Below, in pieces: positions 16,035 through 24,585 of a stretch of DNA of 64,000 nucleotides. The notes below the pieces were generated by a model that ran no database searches, was not told the DNA's origin, and saw nothing but the letters and a program-made list of their open reading frames with translations. A program made the position numbers and the translations under genes. How positions within the stretch are numbered: the first letter of the stretch is position 1; the number at the start of each line of letters is the position of its first letter. This stretch comes from an uncultured Lysobacteraceae bacterium (lineage in GTDB: Bacteria; Pseudomonadota; Gammaproteobacteria; Xanthomonadales; Xanthomonadaceae), in the NCBI GenBank assembly GCA_902825775.1, contig CADECF010000006.1, positions 31,759-95,758 of the forward strand, in the 5' to 3' direction.

Positions 16035-17501
16035 TCAAATCTCGCCCAGGCCCTGCGCCACGCCGGCCGCGCCGACTTCCAGCAGACGCAACGTATTGGT
16101 CGCGCCGTGGTGCTCCATATGGTCGCCGCTGGTGAAGATCACGCGATCGCCTTCGGCCAGCAGTCCGGCTTCGAACATCGCCTTCAACGCCGCGCGCGCG
16201 GCTTCGCGCGTGGCCATGCCGCGGCTGTCGAAATCGATCGGGAACACGTCGCGCATCAACGCCATCCGCCGGCGCGCGCCTCCGTGGCGCGACAGGCCGT
16301 AGATCGGCACGCTGGAGCGGAACCGCGACAGGTAACGCGCGGTGCCGCCGGACTCGGTCATCGCCACGATCGCGCGCACGCCGATATGCTCGGACAGGAA
16401 CATGGTCGCCATCGCGATCGCCTGGTCTGCGCGCTGCAGATCGCGCTGCGCCTTCTCGAAATCGGTGTCGGCTTCGAATTGCTTTTCCGCGCCGATGCAG
16501 ATCCGCGCCATCGCTTCCACCGCGCGCAGCGGGAAATTGCCGGCCGCGCTTTCCTGCGACAGCATCACCGCGTCGGTGCCGTCGATGACGGCGTTGGCCA
16601 CGTCAAGCACTTCGGCGCGGGTCGGGATCGGGCTGTCGACCATCGACTGCAGCATCTGCGTGGCCGTGATCACCACTTTGTTGCGAGCCAGCGACTCGCG
16701 GATGATCTTCTTCTGCAGGCCGGGCAGTTCGGCGTCGCCGATCTCCACGCCCAAGTCGCCGCGCGCGACCATCACCACGTCGCTGGCGTCGATGATCTCT
16801 TCCAGGTTTTCGATCGCCTCGGCGCGCTCGATCTTGGACACCAGCGCGGCATCGCTGCCGGCGGCACGGGCGATGCTGCGCGCCTCCTCCATGTCCGCGG
16901 CGTTGCGGCAGAACGAGACGGCGATGAAATCCACGCCGATCTGCGCGGCCACGCCGATCAGCTCGCGATCGCGTTCGGTCAGCGCGCCCAGCGAGAGGCC
17001 GCCGCCGAGCCGGTTCAAGCCCTTGCGGTCGGACAGCACGCTGTCGTTGAGCACATGGGTGACGATGCGCTCGCCTTCGACCGCATCCACCTGCAGTTGC
17101 ACCACCCCGTCGTCGAGCAGCAGCACGTCGCCGGTAGCCACGTCGTTGGGCAAGCCGAGATAGCTCACGCCGACCTGCGAAGCATCGCCGGGCGGCGCGT
17201 CTTCGCGCGCGACCAGATCGAAACGGTCGCCGGCGCGCAGCCGCACGCGCCCTTCGCTGAAACGTTCGATGCGGATTTTCGGGCCCGGCAAGTCGGCGAG
17301 GATGCCGACCTCGGCGCCGACCCGCTGCGCGGCTTCGCGCACGGCCTGCGCGCGCGCGACCTGGGCCGACGGGTCGCCGTGCGAGAAATTCAGCCGGACC
17401 ACGTCCACGCCGGCGCGCAACAGCGCATCGAGCACGCCCGGCGCATCGGTGGCGGGACCCAGGGTGGCGAGAATGCGGGTACGGCGGCGGTGCTCGGACA
17501 T
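16035..17501 (-). CDS. pyk: Pyruvate kinase
   Basis: Converts phosphoenolpyruvate and ADP to pyruvate and ATP. Length is 488 aa. The N-terminus RTRILATLGPATDAPGVL and VVRLNFSHGD contain the PK signature. The catalytic lysine is in VSKIERAEAIENL, followed by the metal-binding motif MVARGDLGVEIGDAELP and ATQMLQSMVDSPIPTRAE. The C-terminal domain carries the usual TESGGTARYLSRFRS segment. Monocistronic, downstream of the divergent GNAT gene. Confidence 0.97.
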   Translation of the reverse strand: MSEHRRRTRILATLGPATDAPGVLDALLRAGVDVVRLNFSHGDPSAQVARAQAVREAAQRVGAEVGILADLPGPKIRIERFSEGRVRLRAGDRFDLVAREDAPPGDASQVGVSYLGLPNDVATGDVLLLDDGVVQLQVDAVEGERIVTHVLNDSVLSDRKGLNRLGGGLSLGALTERDRELIGVAAQIGVDFIAVSFCRNAADMEEARSIARAAGSDAALVSKIERAEAIENLEEIIDASDVVMVARGDLGVEIGDAELPGLQKKIIRESLARNKVVITATQMLQSMVDSPIPTRAEVLDVANAVIDGTDAVMLSQESAAGNFPLRAVEAMARICIGAEKQFEADTDFEKAQRDLQRADQAIAMATMFLSEHIGVRAIVAMTESGGTARYLSRFRSSVPIYGLSRHGGARRRMALMRDVFPIDFDSRGMATREAARAALKAMFEAGLLAEGDRVIFTSGDHMEHHGATNTLRLLEVGAAGVAQGLGEI

Positions 17502-17566
17502 GCGGATCGGATTCGCGCGAGGGGATCGCAGCTATCCTAGCCCAGACCTGCGACCGGAAAAGCTAC

Positions 17567-18151
17567 ATGTCCTTCGATCTGCCTGCGGTCTTGGCCGCAT
17601 TGCCTGCTTTTCCGCAGCTGCGCGCAGCGCGGGTCCGCCTGCGCGGCCCGCGCCCGAACGACGCCGATGCGGTTTTCGCGCTGTTTTCGGACCCGGCGGT
17701 GATGCGTTACTGGAGCCGGCCGCCCATGACCCAGCGCAGCGAGGCCGAGGCCTCGATCGCCGAGATGGAAGAAGCTTTCGCCGAACGCGACAAGATCAAC
17801 TGGGTCGTCGCCGACAAGAGCGATACCGTGATCGGCACCTGCACGCTGTTCCGGTTCGACCCGCGCCACCGCCGCGCGGAACTCGGTTACGCGTTGCGCT
17901 CGGACCAGTGGGGCAAAGGCTTGGCGCGCGAAGCGGTGAGCGCGGCATTGGACTGGGCGTTCCGGACGTTGTCGCTGCATCGCATCGAAGCGGATATCGA
18001 TCCGCGCAACGACGGCTCGCGGCGGATACTCGAGCGGCTCGGCTTCGCCAGCGAGGGCGTATTGCGCGAGCGTTTCTTCGTCGGAGAACGTGCGGCCGAT
18101 TCCGAAATTTTCGGACTCTTGTCGAGCGATTGGTCCGCGCAACGGCGCTGA
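17567..18151 (+). CDS. GNAT family N-acetyltransferase (RimJ/RimL type)
   Basis: Protein of 194 aa. VRLRGPRPNDADAVFALFSD and VMRYWSRPPM are typical of the RimJ/RimL subgroup. The acetyl-CoA loop is LRSDQWGKGLAREAV, followed by HRIEADIDPRNDGSRRILER. It acetylates an amino group of a protein, peptide or small molecule; the substrate is unknown. It is transcribed away from pyk with a 65-bp divergent spacer. Confidence 0.9.
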   Translation: MSFDLPAVLAALPAFPQLRAARVRLRGPRPNDADAVFALFSDPAVMRYWSRPPMTQRSEAEASIAEMEEAFAERDKINWVVADKSDTVIGTCTLFRFDPRHRRAELGYALRSDQWGKGLAREAVSAALDWAFRTLSLHRIEADIDPRNDGSRRILERLGFASEGVLRERFFVGERAADSEIFGLLSSDWSAQRR

Positions 18152-18322
18152 CCCGCGCCGCGCCGTTTCGCTTCACCTTCTTCAGCCGGTGCGCGCCTCC
18201 CTCTTCGGGCAGGCGCGGCGGAAAGCGGCTGCGCCTAACGTGGCCATGCACCGCCGCGTGACGATCATCGGGGAGATCGACAGGTTTGCATTCCCCTCAA
18301 AATGGACTTATCCGAGGAAAGC

Positions 18323-19054
18323 ATGAAACGAGTTCTTTCGACAGCCGTGGGACTTTTGCTTCAAGCCTGCGCCGCCGCCGCGTGCGCGCAGGCATTGGAC
18401 ACCAACATCATGGACGACCTGAGCCCTTCCGAGCAGACGCAAGTGCTCGGCGGCGCGCTCATCACCAAGACCAACCCGGTCGGGCCCGACACCAATTTCT
18501 GGGAGGTCACCTACTACACGCAGATCAAGACGACCGATCCGAAGATCGATGCCTTCAGCAGCGCTGCGGTGTACCAGGATCTCGAGGGTCAGCCGGACTA
18601 CCTGCAAGGGTTCCTGCACGATTACCTGATCCAGGCGGGCGCCGGCAGCGCGGGGATCCGCGGCCTGACCGCGACGGGCGATCCGGCGCAGCCGACGCTC
18701 ACGCACCAGATCAACAGCGTTTTCCGCAGCCCCGATCCGGCCCATCCGCAGAAGCCGCTGTACAGCACCGCATATCAGAAAACGGATTTGCCGGCGCCGG
18801 GAGCGCCGTTCCTGGCCGAATTCGGAAACGTCGATTTCCAGGACACCGTCGGCAGCTTCGGCAACAAGGTGACGGTGATGCGCTACCACGCCGTGCTCAT
18901 CCCGTCGGCACAGACCGTGCAGGATACGCAACTCAAGGGCCAGCTGATCATCTTTGGCAATCTCGTAGTCGACAAGCACGTGGAGCGCATGAAGCTCGGC
19001 GCCAGCGACACGCAGCTCCGGCGCCTGCACCGCATGCTCAACGATTTCTTCTGA
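18323..19054 (+). CDS. Exported hypothetical protein
   Basis: Protein of 243 aa with a signal peptide (KRVLSTAVGLLLQACAAAACAQA). GAGGAAAGC precedes the ATG at 18323, which argues against the in-frame ATG at 18302. The mature protein has no cysteine pairs and no motif I recognise; it contains a beta-rich middle (VTYYTQIKTTDPKIDAF, VTVMRYHAVLIPSAQTVQ) and a basic C-terminus. It may belong to a lineage-specific family. Followed by a strong bidirectional terminator. Confidence 0.65.
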   Translation: MKRVLSTAVGLLLQACAAAACAQALDTNIMDDLSPSEQTQVLGGALITKTNPVGPDTNFWEVTYYTQIKTTDPKIDAFSSAAVYQDLEGQPDYLQGFLHDYLIQAGAGSAGIRGLTATGDPAQPTLTHQINSVFRSPDPAHPQKPLYSTAYQKTDLPAPGAPFLAEFGNVDFQDTVGSFGNKVTVMRYHAVLIPSAQTVQDTQLKGQLIIFGNLVVDKHVERMKLGASDTQLRRLHRMLNDFF

Positions 19055-19077
19055 TCGCAAATGCATCGTGCTGCACG

Positions 19078-19109
19078 AAAAAGCCCCGGATATCCGGGGC
19101 TTCTTTTTC
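19078..19109. terminator. Bidirectional Rho-independent terminator
   Basis: The perfect palindrome AAGCCCCGGATATCCGGGGC plus TT at 19081-19102 is flanked by A's on the left and TTTTT on the right. It separates the convergent genes ending at 19054 and 19132 and can serve both. Confidence 0.88.
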
Positions 19110-19131
19110 GACGTTCGGTCCGATTCCGCGG

Positions 19132-19350
19132 TCAACTGTCCGGCCGGCACCCCTGGGTGAACCACTTGTTGTCCGTCTCGATGCCCCAACGGCCATCGGC
19201 CGCGCCGCAACCCGCCGTCCATGCGCCGACCAGCGCGCCTTCGTCGCTGTAGTAATGCCACGTGCCTTGCCAATTCGCGGCGGCGCTGAACGACAAGCCG
19301 GCCGCTAGCGCGAACATCGCTGCAGCCACGACAATCCTGGTACGACTCAT
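19132..19350 (-). CDS. Small exported protein, YYD/GCG family, copy 1
   Basis: Protein of 72 aa. Signal peptide TRIVVAAAMFALAAGLSFSAAA; mature part about 45 aa with WHYYSDEGALVGAWTAGCG, DGRWGIETDN and a terminal QGC. The two cysteines could form one disulfide. The start at 19350 has GGAGAAAGG upstream. It resembles the next two minus-strand genes in layout. It may belong to the DUF6289-type small secreted proteins, but that match is from memory and uncertain. Confidence 0.65.
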   Translation of the reverse strand: MSRTRIVVAAAMFALAAGLSFSAAANWQGTWHYYSDEGALVGAWTAGCGAADGRWGIETDNKWFTQGCRPDS

Positions 19351-19456
19351 GCCTTTCTCCTTGGATGAACGCGGACTTCCTTCCGCGCATCCACCATAGG
19401 CCGCGGACACTCGCGGTGGAATCAAATATCCGTTAACAAGCATGTCGCGCGTCGCA

Positions 19457-19488
19457 AAAAACGGAAGCCCCGTAATGGTCGGGGCTTC
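19457..19488 (-). terminator. Rho-independent terminator
   Basis: On the minus strand the stem GAAGCCCC...GGGGCTTC (19464-19488, 9-base loop) is followed by CGTTTTTTG. It ends the transcript of the gene at 19513-19728. Confidence 0.8.
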
Positions 19489-19512
19489 GCGTCGTTCATA
19501 TGCGACGATCGT

Positions 19513-19728
19513 TCAGATGGGCGATGAACAACCTTGCGAGAAACTGTAGTCCGTCGTGACCGTTCCCCAGGTGCCGTCGTCGGCGCCGCAACCCACGATG
19601 CGATGGCCTGCATAGCTGCCGTTGGCGTCGTAATAGATGAAAGTGCCCTGCAGGCATCCGCCCGCGTAGCTCATGCTCGAAACGGCGGCAAGCAGCAGGC
19701 CGGCCGTGAGTAGTTTCGCGATTCGCAT
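19513..19728 (-). CDS. Small exported protein, YYD/GCG family, copy 2
   Basis: Protein of 71 aa with signal peptide RIAKLLTAGLLLAAVSSMSYA. The mature part reads GGCLQGTFIYYDANGSYAGH, then VGCGADDGTWGTVTTDY and ends SQGCSSPI. The order YYD, G, GCG, DG.WG.T, C is shared with copy 1. GGGAGG precedes the ATG. Small size and three cysteines suggest a compact, disulfide-stabilised periplasmic or secreted peptide. No function known. Confidence 0.68.
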   Translation of the reverse strand: MRIAKLLTAGLLLAAVSSMSYAGGCLQGTFIYYDANGSYAGHRIVGCGADDGTWGTVTTDYSFSQGCSSPI

Positions 19729-19821
19729 ACAACCTCCCTTGTTTGCGCATGCGCGGCGCCATGCCGCGCTTCGGACGCAGTGTTCGCGCTTGGTGCGGAA
19801 GAAGTCGGAGATGCCGGCGGA

Positions 19822-20031
19822 TCAGTCCGGGCAGTTCAAGCGTTCGATCGTGTAGGTATTGGTGCGCTGCCCGCTGTAATGGACACTGCCGTCGCAGGCC
19901 CCGATCTGCCAGCCGACCGCGTTTCCGCCCTCGTCGTAGAACGTCATGATGTAAGGCCAGCGCCCCGCCATGGCCACGCCGACCATGCCGAGCAGTAACA
20001 GGGTGCCAAGAACGATCTTGATCCGTCGCAT
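19822..20031 (-). CDS. Small exported protein, YYD/GCG family, copy 3 (divergent)
   Basis: Protein of 69 aa. Signal peptide or N-terminal helix RRIKIVLGTLLLLGMVGVAMA, then ITFYDEGGNAVGW-like sequence (MTFYDEGGNAVGWQIGACDG), a YSGQRTNTYTIE strand and a terminal NCPD. The cysteines align with the GCG and terminal Cys of copies 1 and 2. AAGGAG precedes the ATG at 20031. The three genes lie in tandem on the same strand, which fits local duplication. Confidence 0.65.
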   Translation of the reverse strand: MRRIKIVLGTLLLLGMVGVAMAGRWPYIMTFYDEGGNAVGWQIGACDGSVHYSGQRTNTYTIERLNCPD

Positions 20032-20120
20032 GAGCCCGCTCCTTGTGTGATGGCGCCCGGAGCATAGCGCCGCCCCGGCGCGCGAACTTTGAACCAGGTG
20101 GGTAAACGACAAAGGTGAAT

Positions 20121-20141
20121 GCGCGGCGAGCGTCGCCGCGC
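20121..20141. other. Short perfect hairpin downstream of pgk
   Basis: GCGCGGCGA and TCGCCGCGC form a 9-bp stem with a 3-base loop, 24 bp beyond the pgk stop. There is no clear T run on the minus strand, so it may be a 3'-end stabiliser rather than an efficient terminator. Confidence 0.4.
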
Positions 20142-20165
20142 GTTACGGTCGCGTTATCCGGCCTG

Positions 20166-21341
20166 TTATCGGGCGCGCTGCGCCAACGCGGCCACCGCCG
20201 GCAGGGTCTTGCCTTCCAGGAATTCGAGGAACGCGCCGCCGCCGGTGGAAATGTAGGAGATATCGCCGGCGATGCCGTACTTGTCCACCGCAGCCAGCGT
20301 GTCGCCGCCGCCGGCGATCGAGAAGGCTTTCGATGCGGCGATCGCGCGCGCAAGCGTTTCGGTGCCCTTGCCGAACGCGTCGAACTCGAACACGCCGACC
20401 GGCCCGTTCCACACCACCGTGCCCGCCTTGGCGATCAATTCGGCGTAACGACGCGCCGTGTCCGGGCCGATGTCGAGGATCATGTCGCCGGCCTGCACCG
20501 CATCGACGGCGCATACGCTGGCCGGCGCGGTCGCGCTGAATTCGGGCGCCACCACCACGTCGGTCGGGATCGGGATATCCGCACCGCGCGCCTGCGCATC
20601 GGCGATGATCTTCTTGGCGGTGTCGATCAGATCCGCTTCGTACAGCGACTTGCCTACGCCGTAGCCCATTGCGGCGATGAAAGTATTGGCGATGCCTCCG
20701 CCGACGATCAACTGGTCGACCTTGCCGACCAGCGACGACAGCAATTCCAGTTTGGTCGATACCTTGGAACCGGCGACGATCGCCAACAGCGGCCGCGCGG
20801 GCTTGTCCAGCGCCTTGGCCAGCGCATCGAGTTCGGCCATCAGCAGCGGCCCGCCTGCGGCTTGCTTGGCGTGCCCGATCACGCCGTGCGTGGACGCCTG
20901 CGCGCGATGCGCGGTGCCGAAAGCGTCCATCACGAACACATCGCACAAGGCCGCGTATTTCTTCGCCAGCGTTTCGTCGTCCTTGCCCTCGCCCACGTTC
21001 ATGCGGCAATTCTCGAGCAGTACGAGTTGGCCGGGAGCGACGTCCACACCCTCCAGATAATCGCGCACCAGCGGCACGTCGCGGCCGAGCAGTTCGGACA
21101 GGCGTGCGGCTACCGGCGCCAGCGAATCGGCCTCGCTCCACACGCCTTCCTTCGGCCGGCCCAGGTGCGACATCACCATCACCGCGGCGCCGGCCTCGAG
21201 CGCATGGCGCAGCGTCGGCAGCGATGCGGTGATGCGCTGGTCGGAGGCGACGCGACCGCCGTCCACCGGCACGTTCAGATCCTGGCGGATCAGCACGCGC
21301 TTGCCGCGCAGGTCGAGGTCGGTCATGCGGAGGATGGACAT
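20166..21341 (-). CDS. pgk: Phosphoglycerate kinase
   Basis: Transfers phosphate between 1,3-bisphosphoglycerate and ADP. Length is 391 aa. The substrate loop is [11 protein letters not shown] (about 19-29) and [11 protein letters not shown] is the conserved PGK segment. The hinge and nucleotide regions read [17 protein letters not shown] and [13 protein letters not shown], with [14 protein letters not shown] near the end. Start [10 protein letters not shown] at 21341 is the family start. Divergent from the membrane protein gene at 21430 with an 88-bp spacer. Confidence 0.97.
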   Translation of the reverse strand: MSILRMTDLDLRGKRVLIRQDLNVPVDGGRVASDQRITASLPTLRHALEAGAAVMVMSHLGRPKEGVWSEADSLAPVAARLSELLGRDVPLVRDYLEGVDVAPGQLVLLENCRMNVGEGKDDETLAKKYAALCDVFVMDAFGTAHRAQASTHGVIGHAKQAAGGPLLMAELDALAKALDKPARPLLAIVAGSKVSTKLELLSSLVGKVDQLIVGGGIANTFIAAMGYGVGKSLYEADLIDTAKKIIADAQARGADIPIPTDVVVAPEFSATAPASVCAVDAVQAGDMILDIGPDTARRYAELIAKAGTVVWNGPVGVFEFDAFGKGTETLARAIAASKAFSIAGGGDTLAAVDKYGIAGDISYISTGGGAFLEFLEGKTLPAVAALAQRAR

Positions 21342-21429
21342 GGCGGTTTCCAGGACGAAGTCAGGCGCGTATTGTCCTTGGCGCCAGCCGGGCAAGGCAA
21401 ACCCGGGCGCATTTCGAAGGGGAGTGGGG

Positions 21430-22056
21430 ATGGAATCACGCACGATCGCCGCCATGCCGGGCCTGCGCGCGGGCCGCTGGTGGGGCGCCCTGCCCGATGC
21501 GGTCACGGGCGCGGCCTGCTTGGTGGTCTGGATCGCGCCGTTCGCGTTCGGCCAGGGCGCGGTCAAGACCGTCGTGCTGATGATGCTGATGGAGTTCCTG
21601 CTGGTGCACGGCACGGGCTTCTTCACCGTGATCGCCTTCGCCGACGACATGTCGCGCGGCAAGCGGGTGCTGGCGATGCTGGGGCTGCTGTTTTTCTATT
21701 CGATGTTCATCGCGGTGTTCGCATGGTCGTTCAAGGCCTGGTGGCCGGTGTGGGTATTCGCCTGGCTGGTGGTGGCCAAAGGCTTCTGGATATTCAGCGC
21801 GCCGCGCGAACGTGCGCAGGAAGTCAATCGTCAAATGGGCACCTGGGCGTTTTCGGTGGTGGCTTATCTCGCTGCTGTATTCGGCGGCGTTTTGCTGCCG
21901 TTGCCGCGGCTGGGTCTTACGCCCGAAGTGGTGGCCACGCTCGGGCTGCCCGGCGGCGGCGAATGGATCGAGCGTCCGCACACCGCGGTAGCCGGCATGG
22001 CCTTTTATTTCTTCGCGATCGCTGCGTTCAAGTTTTGGCGCGGTGGGAAAGGCTGA
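21430..22056 (+). CDS. Hypothetical polytopic membrane protein
   Basis: Protein of 208 aa with about five hydrophobic segments: residues around 20-38, 43-63, 75-95, 98-115 and 185-203. Loops are short and tryptophan-rich ([20 protein letters not shown]). GGAG lies 6-9 bases before the ATG at 21430. No transport or enzyme motif is seen. It is followed by a family A repeat pair and then the virD4 leader. Not recognised as a named family. Confidence 0.6.
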   Translation: MESRTIAAMPGLRAGRWWGALPDAVTGAACLVVWIAPFAFGQGAVKTVVLMMLMEFLLVHGTGFFTVIAFADDMSRGKRVLAMLGLLFFYSMFIAVFAWSFKAWWPVWVFAWLVVAKGFWIFSAPRERAQEVNRQMGTWAFSVVAYLAAVFGGVLLPLPRLGLTPEVVATLGLPGGGEWIERPHTAVAGMAFYFFAIAAFKFWRGGKG

Positions 22057-22092
22057 CGCCGCGCTTGTAGAAACGGCTCTTGTGGAGATCTT

Positions 22093-22180
22093 GTGGGAGC
22101 GGCTTTAGCCGCGAGCTTTTCCCATTGCGATGAACCCTTCGGCTGCGGGAGCAAAAGCTCGCGGCTAAAGCCGCTCCCAC
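22093..22180. repeat. Inverted repeat pair, family A (TTTAGCC variant)
   Basis: A 28-bp arm (core GGGAGCGGCTTTAGCCGCG) at 22093-22120 is perfectly inverted at 22153-22180. Both arms carry the same T-for-C variant seen in no other copy here, so the arms have been kept identical to one another while the family diverged. Confidence 0.88.
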
Positions 22181-22217
22181 GAAAAGCTCCGCAAAGCCGC
22201 ATCGCCGTGGCCACTTT

Positions 22218-22273
22218 TTCGCCGGTTTCCGTCTTGAGCTGGCACCTCAAGAAAAAGAAAACCGGCGAAGGAG
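22218..22273 (+). promoter_or_regulatory. Stem-loop in the virD4 leader reaching into the ribosome-binding site
   Basis: TTCGCCGGTTT at 22218-22228 pairs perfectly with AAACCGGCGAA at 22259-22269, and an inner stem CTTGAG/CTCAAG (22233-22238 with 22246-22251) closes a 7-base loop. The last bases of the outer stem are the start of the Shine-Dalgarno GAAGGAG (22267-22273) before the GTG at 22281. The fold could limit translation of virD4. It might instead be another mobile palindrome. Confidence 0.55.
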
Positions 22274-22280
22274 CTGCTCG

Positions 22281-23957
22281 GTGAATACGTACAAGTTGCA
22301 TTGCGTGACTGTGGTCACGCTGTTGTTGCTGATCGCGGGCATCTATCTCTCCGGCTATCTGACGCTGTGGCTGCTCAAGGTCGATACCGGCGCGCTGAGG
22401 TGGAACACCTACCTCCTCTATTTCAACGCGCTCGATCTCCCCGAAATCGCTCCGCACGCCGCCAAGATCCGCTGGGGCGGCTATCTCGGATTCGGCCTGC
22501 CGGCCGCCACCTGGCTCGCGCTGGGCGTGCTGATCCTCAAGCCGCGGGAAAAGTCGCTGCATGGCGAAGCCCGCTTCGCCGGCCGCGGCGATCTGGCCAA
22601 GCGTGGCCTGCTCAAGCCTTCGGCCAACGGCATCGTGGTCGGCAAGCTCGGTAACACTTTGATTCGCCTGCCGGGCCAGCAATTCGCGATCCTGGCCGCG
22701 CCGACGCGCTCGGGCAAAGGCGTGGGCATCGTCGTGCCGAATCTGCTCGAGTACCAGGACTCGGTCGTGGTGCTCGACATCAAGCAGGAGAATTTCGACC
22801 TGACCTCAGGCTGGCGGGAAAGCCAGGGTCAGCAAATCTATTTATTCAATCCGTACGCCGAGGATCGCCGCAGCCATCGCTGGAATCCGATGAGTTACGT
22901 CTCGGACGACCCGGCTTTCCGCATCTCCAGCCTGCAGGCCATCGCCGCCATCCTGTATCCGGACGGCTCGGCGCAGGACAAGTTCTGGGTCAGCCAGGCG
23001 CGGAATGCATTTTTGGCGTTCGCTTTGTATCTGTACGAGAACCACGACGCACAGCGCAGGCTGAAGTATCCCGCTGAGACTTATAGCTTCCCTACCCTCG
23101 GACGGATTTTCAGGCTGGCGTCGGGCAAGGGCGACAATCTGAAGGATTACCTGATCCGCCTGTCGCGGGTCGCCTTCCTCAGCGACGAAGCCAAGACCGC
23201 GTTCGCCGGCCTGCTGTCGCAGGAGAAGGAAACCTTCGCCTCGATCATGGGCACGCTGCGCGAGCCGCTGAACCCTTGGCTGAATCCCGTTCTGGATGCG
23301 GCCACCAGCCACAACGATTTCTGGCTGACCGACGTCCGCAAGCAGAAGATGACGATCTACATCGGCATCCAGCCGCACAAGCTGGCCGAATGCCGGACGC
23401 TGATCAATCTCTTCTTCAGCCAACTGATCAACGTCAACGTGCAGACCCTGCCGCAGAACGACAAGCGGCTCAAGCATCAGTGCCTGCTGCTGATGGACGA
23501 GTTCACCGCCATCGGCAAGATCGAGATCTTCGCTTCGGCCATTTCCTTCATGGCCGGCTACAACCTGCGCGCGATGCCGATCATCCAGAGCAAGTCGCAG
23601 TTGGAATCCGTCTACGGCAAAGAAGTCGCCCGCACCCTGCTCACCAACCACGCCCTGCAGATCCTCTTCGCCCCGCGCGAGCAGCAGGACGCGAACGACT
23701 ACTCCGAAATGCTCGGCTACACCACCGTCCGCAAAAGCAACGTCACCCGCGGCCGCGACTTCAGCCGCAGCGAATCGCAGGAGCGGCGCGCGCTGATGCT
23801 GCCTCAGGAACTGAAAGCGATGGGGCCGGACAAGGAAATCATCCTGTACGAGGGGATGGAGCATCCGGTGTTGTGCAAGAAGATCAAGTACTACGAGGAC
23901 AAATACTTCGCCACAAAGCTTATGCCCGCCGCAAAAGTTCCGCTGCTGAAGATATGA
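22281..23957 (+). CDS. virD4: VirD4-type type IV secretion coupling protein
   Basis: Inner-membrane ATPase of 558 aa that recruits substrates to a type IV secretion system. Two N-terminal membrane helices lie at about 10-32 and 67-87. Walker A is APTRSGKG at 140-147, and Walker B is LLLMDEF near 401-408 followed by TAIGKIEIF. Length matches the VirD4 of the antibacterial Xanthomonas X-T4SS rather than the longer conjugation TraD forms. GTG start with GAAGGAG upstream. Its stop (TGA) overlaps the next ATG. GC content is normal for the genome. No virB, relaxase or mobilisation gene is nearby. Confidence 0.9.
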   Translation: MNTYKLHCVTVVTLLLLIAGIYLSGYLTLWLLKVDTGALRWNTYLLYFNALDLPEIAPHAAKIRWGGYLGFGLPAATWLALGVLILKPREKSLHGEARFAGRGDLAKRGLLKPSANGIVVGKLGNTLIRLPGQQFAILAAPTRSGKGVGIVVPNLLEYQDSVVVLDIKQENFDLTSGWRESQGQQIYLFNPYAEDRRSHRWNPMSYVSDDPAFRISSLQAIAAILYPDGSAQDKFWVSQARNAFLAFALYLYENHDAQRRLKYPAETYSFPTLGRIFRLASGKGDNLKDYLIRLSRVAFLSDEAKTAFAGLLSQEKETFASIMGTLREPLNPWLNPVLDAATSHNDFWLTDVRKQKMTIYIGIQPHKLAECRTLINLFFSQLINVNVQTLPQNDKRLKHQCLLLMDEFTAIGKIEIFASAISFMAGYNLRAMPIIQSKSQLESVYGKEVARTLLTNHALQILFAPREQQDANDYSEMLGYTTVRKSNVTRGRDFSRSESQERRALMLPQELKAMGPDKEIILYEGMEHPVLCKKIKYYEDKYFATKLMPAAKVPLLKI

Positions 23958-24460
23958 GGCATTCACTGATGGTCACTTTAGAAAATATCCGCTCCGCATC
24001 GAAAGCGATGGCAGCTATGTGGCTTTTCGTGCCTAGCGCCAAGTCGACAGCAAACAGGCGGTCTATTTTCGGGTTTCTGCCGCGCAATTGGACTCTTCTC
24101 CTCATAGCAGCGTTCGTCACGACCGAAGTCGTCGCCCACGAAGAACAAGTAGATCTGGTTTTTCCCAAAGAACTCATAGGGACTTAGCAACAGATGGGGT
24201 TGCCGTGCCCCACGGACCATGGCACGGATACATATGCGGGGCTCTTAGTTACGAAAAAAGCTATGTACTCCAACGAGGAAACTATCCGGCCGAAAGAGGT
24301 TACGCAGCTATCCGAGCAACCATCAACTTGGCGAATAGTGCGTATCACAAGCATCGCGCCACCAGAAATTCAGGGGCAGGCCGAAATATTCGTACTAAAT
24401 GCCGCTTCCCTAACGATTACGGACGGTGAGGAATCTCACCAATACGTGCGTTGCAACTAA
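23954..24460 (+). pseudogene. Exported ORF interrupted by an in-frame TAG; candidate immunity gene
   Basis: The ATG overlaps the virD4 stop (ATGA); a second in-frame ATG at 23969 also has a GAGG upstream. The first part (77 codons) has a late hydrophobic segment (RNWTLLLIAAFVTTEVVA) and then VDLVFPKELIGT, ending in TAG at 24185-24187. The same frame stays open for a further 91 codons to TAA at 24458, reading GLPCPTDHGTDTYAGLL, WRIVRITSI and QAEIFVLNAASLTI. Together they would make an ordinary exported protein of about 168 aa; a CAG-to-TAG change would explain the break. The alternative is two short genes, but the second ATG (24194) has no Shine-Dalgarno. DNA is AT-richer than the flanks. Function not recognised. 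Confidence 0.6.
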
Positions 24461-24471
24461 TGGAGTCACTG

Positions 24472-24585
24472 ATGAAAGAACGACTGCATAGTCCGTTTCG
24501 AATAAACGTTTTTACTAATCATGCGCCAATACAAAGGCTGGGACATGTCGAATTCCACCGAGCATATGAGGGCATAACTCAATGA
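24472..24585 (+). CDS. 37-codon ORF between candidate immunity genes
   Basis: Starts at 24472 with GGAG six bases upstream (or at 24460, where the ATG overlaps the preceding TAA). It reads MKERLHSPFRINVF through RLGHVEFHRAYEGITQ and its TGA overlaps the ATG of the next gene. The junction TCACTGATG, 11 bases after the previous stop, repeats the junction after virD4. It may be a leader peptide for coupling or the remnant of another gene. No match is recognised. Confidence 0.4.
   Translation: MKERLHSPFRINVFTNHAPIQRLGHVEFHRAYEGITQ

Noticed and set aside
24185-24187. Amber read-through or pyrrolysine coding at the TAG
   Set aside because: No pyl genes are visible and the context gives no read-through signal; a nonsense mutation or sequencing error is simpler.
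24088-24429. A 113-codon plus-strand frame overlapping the broken exported ORF
   Set aside because: It has no Shine-Dalgarno and less protein-like sequence than the frame that begins on the virD4 stop and continues after the TAG.
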